Assembly: GCA_035295665.1 (NCBI GenBank)
Contig: DATGIQ010000431.1
Coordinates: forward strand, 1 to 19,821
DNA length: 19,821 nt
Direction of reading: 5' to 3'
From: DATGIQ01 sp035295665
Lineage (GTDB): Bacteria; Planctomycetota; Planctomycetia; Gemmatales; Gemmataceae
Below are positions 17,101-19,821 of this stretch, piece after piece. Every line of letters starts with the position of its first letter. Position 1 is the first letter of the stretch. A program made the position numbers and the translations under genes. The notes under the pieces are model-generated. The model saw only the letters and a list, made by a program, of their open reading frames with translations, was not told the origin of the DNA and made no database searches.

Positions 17101-17726
17101 CCCCAGCGCAGCGTATGGATGATGTGGTGCGTATCTTCCGTGCCGAAGCCGCTCAGGACGATCCGCCGACGGTCGGCCCGGCCGGTCCCCTTGGTATCCG
17201 CCAGGTGAAGCAGATCGGTGCTATTGGCTACGTAGGCTCCGCCATCGCCGGGCTCGACACCGGTTGGAATGAGCAATCCGTCGGCGAACACGGTGGTCTG
17301 GTCAGCTCGGCCGGTCTGGTGGCGATCTTCGAGGATGATGATCTTGTCGTTCGCCTTCTGGCCCGGCTTGATCTGGGGATACACCTCGCTGGTCGCAACC
17401 CATAAGCGGCCCGCGGGATCAAAATTCATCTGGATCGGTTTGGCCAAGAGTGGGTCGGCGGCGAAGAGATTTACTTCGAACCCATCGGCGACCTGGAAGG
17501 AACGCCGCTCGATCTCTGGATCGGGATCCGGAATCTGCGTCAGGTCACGCTGGCCGTACACGGATCCGGCACCGGCCAAAACGACAAGGAGGACGAGCGT
17601 CCAGATTATGGAGTGCGGCGGCTCGAGGCCGCTTTGGGTCTTTGGGAAATGCACCCATCTAAAGCGGCCTCGAGCGGCCGCACTCCAAATGGATCTGGAG
17701 AAACTGCTCGAAATTCGATTGCTCAT
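14187..17726 (-). CDS. PVC-type membrane-bound dehydrogenase with HEAT repeats and c-type heme domain
   Basis: A 1179-residue exported protein of the large planctomycete/verrucomicrobial cytochrome family, thought to take part in periplasmic oxidation reactions; substrates are unknown. After a signal peptide come a propeller-like dehydrogenase domain (about 60-430; FEVNLFAADPLLAKPIQMNF, MGPDGAIYIADWYNP), HEAT-like repeats (about 430-870; RVRLEAIRALGEI), and a heme domain with CLKCH (904-908) and VGPDLISIGAA. A beta-rich C-terminal region follows. The N-terminus is unusual: residues about 14-39 are encoded by an inserted palindromic repeat (17610-17686), which pushes the hydrophobic core IIWTLVLLVVLAGAG out to about 40-54 behind a long basic n-region. 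ATG 17726 overlaps the SGNH stop as ATGA, supporting this start and translational coupling. Confidence 0.95.
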   Translation of the reverse strand: MSNRISSSFSRSIWSAAARGRFRWVHFPKTQSGLEPPHSIIWTLVLLVVLAGAGSVYGQRDLTQIPDPDPEIERRSFQVADGFEVNLFAADPLLAKPIQMNFDPAGRLWVATSEVYPQIKPGQKANDKIIILEDRHQTGRADQTTVFADGLLIPTGVEPGDGGAYVANSTDLLHLADTKGTGRADRRRIVLSGFGTEDTHHIIHTLRWGPDGMLYFNQSTYIHSHIETPHGVRRLGGGGIWQFRPETMQLEVFLHGLINPWGHHFDRWGQSFATDGAGGEGINYVLPGASYAWTPGASRILHGLNPGSPKHCGAEILSGRHLPEEWQGNILTNDFRGHRVCRFVLREDGAGFAAQEKPELIKTNHPAFRPVDIKMGPDGAIYIADWYNPIIQHGEVDFRDPRRDLTHGRIWRVTAKGRPLVPRPELVGATTEKLLQALTAPEDWTRQQAKRVLKERGAKVLPALAAWVQTLNRVDRDYEHQLLEALWTYQALDVAEPTLLNTLLHAHDARARAAAMRVLKAWHTRLPNATELFAAGVVDEHPRVRLEAIRALGEIPDAHAMTLALRAIDRPMDLYLEYALWLTARELEPEWMPALQKGRLDFAGNTRHLLFALQAVATGEGVKPLAELIQSGRIPKESLESVFALLAAVGGREELRLVLEHVLRMGKGQAGQQTALLAALEQAGRQRNVRPAGELNRIAKFLTAENEPLRAAAVRLVGVWRLESFRPQLLGYARADQTSDLLRRAAFDGLTQLGGPASREVFNQLAGPPHPPELRQLAIAALATTNVESAAPRAAEFLTEIRGDTDPTEVVTAFLQRKGGAAALAKALTNRRIAADVAKIGVRVVRASGQEMPALVEAMTNAGGLTGGPRTLTAKEIEELATEVAQRGNAVRGETIFRRKDLACLKCHSIAGAGGQVGPDLISIGAAAPVDYLIESILLPNKIIKENYHSLIVATRDGRVFTGIKVRETESELILRDGEDREVTVPIKAIEEKTTGGSLMPEGLADALTRAELVDLVRFLSELGKVGPLAVSKSRLIRRWQVLEPTPAARQALEGNRWSAVDADGALVWSPAYATVAGVLPRDALLPLRNHSGEIATIRCHLQASSPGKVRLRLNSAEGLELRLDRTPVEMTGEVLLDLAPGIHRLTFTINLTQRRDGLRCELDDVPGSAAQVQIVTGK
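17610..17686. repeat. 77-bp palindromic repetitive element inside the cytochrome gene
   Basis: Two 26-bp arms (17610-17635 and 17661-17686) are inverted copies matching at 25 of 26 positions, around a 25-bp spacer. The arms run from GGAGTGCGG to GGCCGCTTT. The core resembles a dispersed palindrome I recall from Gemmataceae genomes (non-autonomous, MITE- or REP-like). It sits in the 5' part of the PVC cytochrome gene and is translated without a stop. No exact target-site duplication is visible; the flanks are TTAT and AAAT. No second copy was found in this window. Confidence 0.88.
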
Positions 17727-18919
17727 CGTATCTTTTCGTCCGTGCGGACGAGCTCATACTTGTGGGTGACGGGGATGCGTAACCGAGCAATCTCTTCCTC
17801 GCGCTCGGCCACGAGTGGATCAAATTGTGGAATCTCGCGTGCATTTTGGCCCTGTTCATGCTTACGGAAGCCGAACAGGTAGGTTTCGTTCTGCGGCCGC
17901 CAACGGTAGAAGTAGAGCCGATTCTTCTCGACAATCGTTTGTCGAAGACGCTCTACCTGGTCCCATTCAGGCCCTCGCATCAAATGGACACCGGCGTTCC
18001 ATTCCGCCTGCGTCGCCAGGGCAACGGGCTGGCCATCGATCTTGAGCTGGTACGTTCCCGGAGCAAGACCTCGAACGCGGAGCAGAGAGGGATCAGACCC
18101 CGCTGAAGCAGACCTTGGCGCATCGGCCGGCAGCGGCGGCAGCGGCAAGGCCTTGGCCGTGATTTTGAACTCGGCGCTGCGTGGTTTGCCTTCCAGATCG
18201 ATTTCGTAGTGCCAGGGCAACGGCGTCAGACCCAGCCCGCGCTCCAAGGCGGCACCCGTCCGCCAATAGCCAAAGGCCGTTAAATGGATTCCGTTATCGG
18301 TCAGCGGGGCCGGCGGATTGCTTTTCGCGCCATCGCCCAGCAGCGCATCGAAATCGATAAAGTCAAGGCCGCGCTCTTGGGCTGCCGCACGCAGGGCAGC
18401 ACGATATCGTCGAAGGTCTTGGTTGTGCTTAGCAGGGTCGGGAAGCGGCCGTCCCAGGTCTTCCTGGCTCAGGGGAGAAAGAAGCACGGTGCGGGCCTTA
18501 CTAGGGGCGAGGGCATCCAGCAGCACGCGCAAGCCTTCGCGGAATCGAGGCAGCCCGGCTTCCCCCGCGAACGATTCGTTGAGCCCATAGCCAATGATGA
18601 TCACGGATGGCTGGAGGGCCAGCACGTGTTCCTTGAGCTGGCGAAAGCCATCCGCAGCGGAGCCGAACCCCGCGCGCGCATCGCCCCAGACGGTGTCGCC
18701 GCTCCAGCCAAGATTGCGAAACTGGATGCGGCGATGGGGGTAACGAAGCGTTAGCAACGCTTCCCAGTAACCATAGCGCTGCTCGCGCTCAATCAACGTG
18801 TTGCCGAGCAAAACCACGTGATCGCCATCCACCAGCTCGAATCGCTCCGCAGCCTGGGCGGGAGCCTGTGCGAACGCAATCCAGCAAAGCGGTACGAGGA
18901 GCCAAGGAGTACAGCTCAT
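17723..18919 (-). CDS. SGNH/GDSL-fold hydrolase, exported, cytochrome-partner type
   Basis: A 398-residue protein with signal peptide MSCTPWLLVPLCWIAFAQAP and cleavage near AQA-AE. The SGNH fold is recognisable: GDHVVLLGNTLIE (block I, G39 N40 T41), NLGWSGDTVWG (block II), GYGLNES (block III, N114), DNGIHLT (block V, D208, H212). The nucleophile position is Thr in GNT rather than Ser in GDS, and Asn is at the usual Asp position with Asp one residue earlier, so esterase activity is not assured. The C-terminal 180 residues are an extension with a beta-rich part (APGTYQLKIDGQPV) and a charged helical tail. The gene overlaps the cytochrome start by 4 bp, a common pairing in planctomycetes. ATG 18919 has GGAAAG upstream; the ATG at 18943 has none. 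Confidence 0.9.
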   Translation of the reverse strand: MSCTPWLLVPLCWIAFAQAPAQAAERFELVDGDHVVLLGNTLIEREQRYGYWEALLTLRYPHRRIQFRNLGWSGDTVWGDARAGFGSAADGFRQLKEHVLALQPSVIIIGYGLNESFAGEAGLPRFREGLRVLLDALAPSKARTVLLSPLSQEDLGRPLPDPAKHNQDLRRYRAALRAAAQERGLDFIDFDALLGDGAKSNPPAPLTDNGIHLTAFGYWRTGAALERGLGLTPLPWHYEIDLEGKPRSAEFKITAKALPLPPLPADAPRSASAGSDPSLLRVRGLAPGTYQLKIDGQPVALATQAEWNAGVHLMRGPEWDQVERLRQTIVEKNRLYFYRWRPQNETYLFGFRKHEQGQNAREIPQFDPLVAEREEEIARLRIPVTHKYELVRTDEKIR

Positions 18920-19072
18920 GGTAACTTTCCGTTCCCTATTCATGACAATCTGCGCAACATACCACCTTTGGCAAAAAGGTCAACCGTCGCGCGAACAGCA
19001 AATTCGTCTTCCTTCGTCTCTTCGATGTCACCGGAAGAGAATGCTCAGGCTCATCCAAGATCCTTGTCGAAC

Positions 19073-19101
19073 TTGACGTTACGGTGAGCGTCATCTAAAT
19101 C
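19073..19101 (+). promoter_or_regulatory. Possible promoter/operator of the PerR-like gene
   Basis: TTGACG (19073-19078, 5 of 6 to the -35 consensus) is followed 17 bp later by TAAATC (19096-19101), a weak -10. TGACG (19074-19078) and CGTCA (19089-19093) form an inverted repeat overlapping this site, as an autoregulatory operator might. Transcription would start almost at ATG 19111, which has no Shine-Dalgarno, so a leaderless message is possible. Confidence 0.33.
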
Positions 19102-19110
19102 AACAGAACG

Positions 19111-19578
19111 ATGAACCAGCGCACCGCGACAGCACTGCCCGCCGAGCCGGAATCGGCTGCGTTGCGCCGCGCGCTCGCGGATGCCGGCTGGCGCTTTACC
19201 CGGCAACGGGCGGCGGTGTTCGAATACCTCCATTCGACGAGGGATCATGCCACCGCAGAACAGGTCTATGTGGGTGTTCGCCGGCACTTGCCCAACATCA
19301 GCCTGGCGACCGTTTACAAGGCGTTAGAAGCATTGGTCGATGCGCGACTGGTCAACAAGCTTCCGGACGCCACGGGCCCGGCCCGTTATGATTGCCGCAG
19401 CGAAGCGCATTACCATTTTCGCTGTCTGAAAACCGGGAAGCTGTGCGACTTGCCCACTCCTTTCGATCGCCATCTTCTCGATAAACTCGATCCTCATTTA
19501 GTTGAATCCCTCCGCCAGCAAGGATTTCAGGTGACGGGACATCGCCTGGAGCTGCTCGGACACTTCGAAGAAGTATAA
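19111..19578 (+). CDS. Fur-family transcriptional regulator, PerR-like, without most zinc cysteines
   Basis: A 155-residue winged-helix metalloregulator. GWRFTRQRAAVFEYL and LPNISLATVYKALEALVDARLV match the Fur/PerR DNA-binding domain. Ligands aligned with B. subtilis PerR H37, D85, H91, H93 and D104 are H46, D94, H100, H102 and D113, all at a constant offset of nine, so the Fe/Mn regulatory site appears intact. Of the four structural-zinc cysteines only the first remains (C105); the second is Thr (C-L-K-T108) and the C-terminal CxxC is absent, the protein ending LLGHFEEV. It could respond to peroxide or to metal and must be stabilised without that zinc site. No Shine-Dalgarno is visible. It is divergent from the SGNH-cytochrome operon, whose control by it is only a possibility. 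Confidence 0.92.
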   Translation: MNQRTATALPAEPESAALRRALADAGWRFTRQRAAVFEYLHSTRDHATAEQVYVGVRRHLPNISLATVYKALEALVDARLVNKLPDATGPARYDCRSEAHYHFRCLKTGKLCDLPTPFDRHLLDKLDPHLVESLRQQGFQVTGHRLELLGHFEEV

Positions 19579-19821
19579 TCGCCAACGCGCGCGGCAGCGG
19601 AGGAGCCATTTTCCTGCTTCGGGCCACTTCTGCCATGGCGAACCGGGGGAAGGACCGTACAGCAAAACCCCGGGGCTTCTACAACCCTTGAGATCCTGGG
19701 TACCCTAAACGGAAAGGGCGTAACCGCCCTTCCGCATATGCATAACGCATTGGCTTTATGAGGGTTGCTGCGTCAGCTGGGCTGGGCAAAGGGGCCTCGC
19801 GCGGATAGTTTTGCAGCTGGA
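19579..19821. other. Downstream region without a supported gene
   Basis: 243 bp to the window edge. It contains a hairpin (AAGGGCG 19714-19720 with CGCCCTT 19725-19731, TAAC in the loop, extended by GG/CC across a bulged A at 19711-19733) without a T-run, possibly the 3' end of the PerR-like message. No convincing coding frame is seen. Confidence 0.4.

Noticed and set aside
15837..17405. Long open frame (522 codons) on the plus strand
   Set aside because: Antisense to the PVC cytochrome; a known result of high GC and codon bias, with no domain signs.
19682..19821. Minus-strand frame of about 46 codons open to the window edge
   Set aside because: Could be the end of a gene starting outside, but codon use is not gene-like and a hairpin falls inside it; no homology recognised.
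1..19821. CRISPR arrays, tRNA or rRNA genes, transposases or phage genes
   Set aside because: No regular direct repeats, tRNA-like cloverleaf or transposase motifs were recognised on either strand; the only mobile-like item is the 77-bp palindrome.

Overview
The window is chromosomal DNA from a planctomycete, probably of the Gemmataceae or a close relative. This is inferred from gene content. Several families here are typical of that phylum: a PVC-type c-type cytochrome fused to a propeller-like dehydrogenase domain and HEAT repeats, an SGNH hydrolase encoded directly upstream of it, an FHA protein next to a membrane Ser/Thr kinase, an ECF sigma factor with a small Cys-containing partner, a SUMF1-domain protein lacking the FGE cysteines, a Tat-exported Gfo/Idh/MocA oxidoreductase, and a DUF4058 remnant. 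The DNA is GC-rich and no phage, plasmid, CRISPR, tRNA or rRNA feature was seen.

Layout. 1-461 (-) is the N-terminal part of an ApbE-type FAD:protein FMN transferase, cut by the window edge. Divergent from it, 539-3000 (+) carries a SUMF1-domain protein and a Tat-signal Gfo/Idh/MocA oxidoreductase. At 3101-3333 (+) lies a frameshifted, truncated DUF4058 gene that still has its ribosome binding site. 3384-5306 (-) is a long acyl-CoA dehydrogenase. 5497-8141 (+) encodes two membrane-anchored helical or coiled-coil proteins of unknown function.

8487-12090 (+) is a compact cluster: a TPR-like/FHA protein, a Ser/Thr kinase with a polytopic membrane C-terminus, and a small exported membrane protein. 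It looks like a signalling module in which the FHA protein may read the kinase's phospho-threonines. A terminator-like hairpin follows, then a promoter-like pair, an ECF sigma factor and a putative Cys/His anti-sigma partner (12238-13372, +).

13386-18919 (-) reads, in transcription order, SGNH hydrolase, PVC cytochrome (start and stop overlap in ATGA), then a small exported protein with two related beta-rich domains. A 77-bp near-perfect palindromic repeat lies inside the cytochrome's signal-peptide coding region and is translated in frame. 19111-19578 (+) is a PerR-like Fur-family regulator that keeps the five regulatory-metal ligands but has lost most structural-zinc cysteines.

The most interesting items are the palindromic element inside the cytochrome signal peptide, the FHA-kinase-membrane protein module, the PerR-like protein lacking its zinc site, the SGNH protein with substituted catalytic positions, and the DUF4058 relic.
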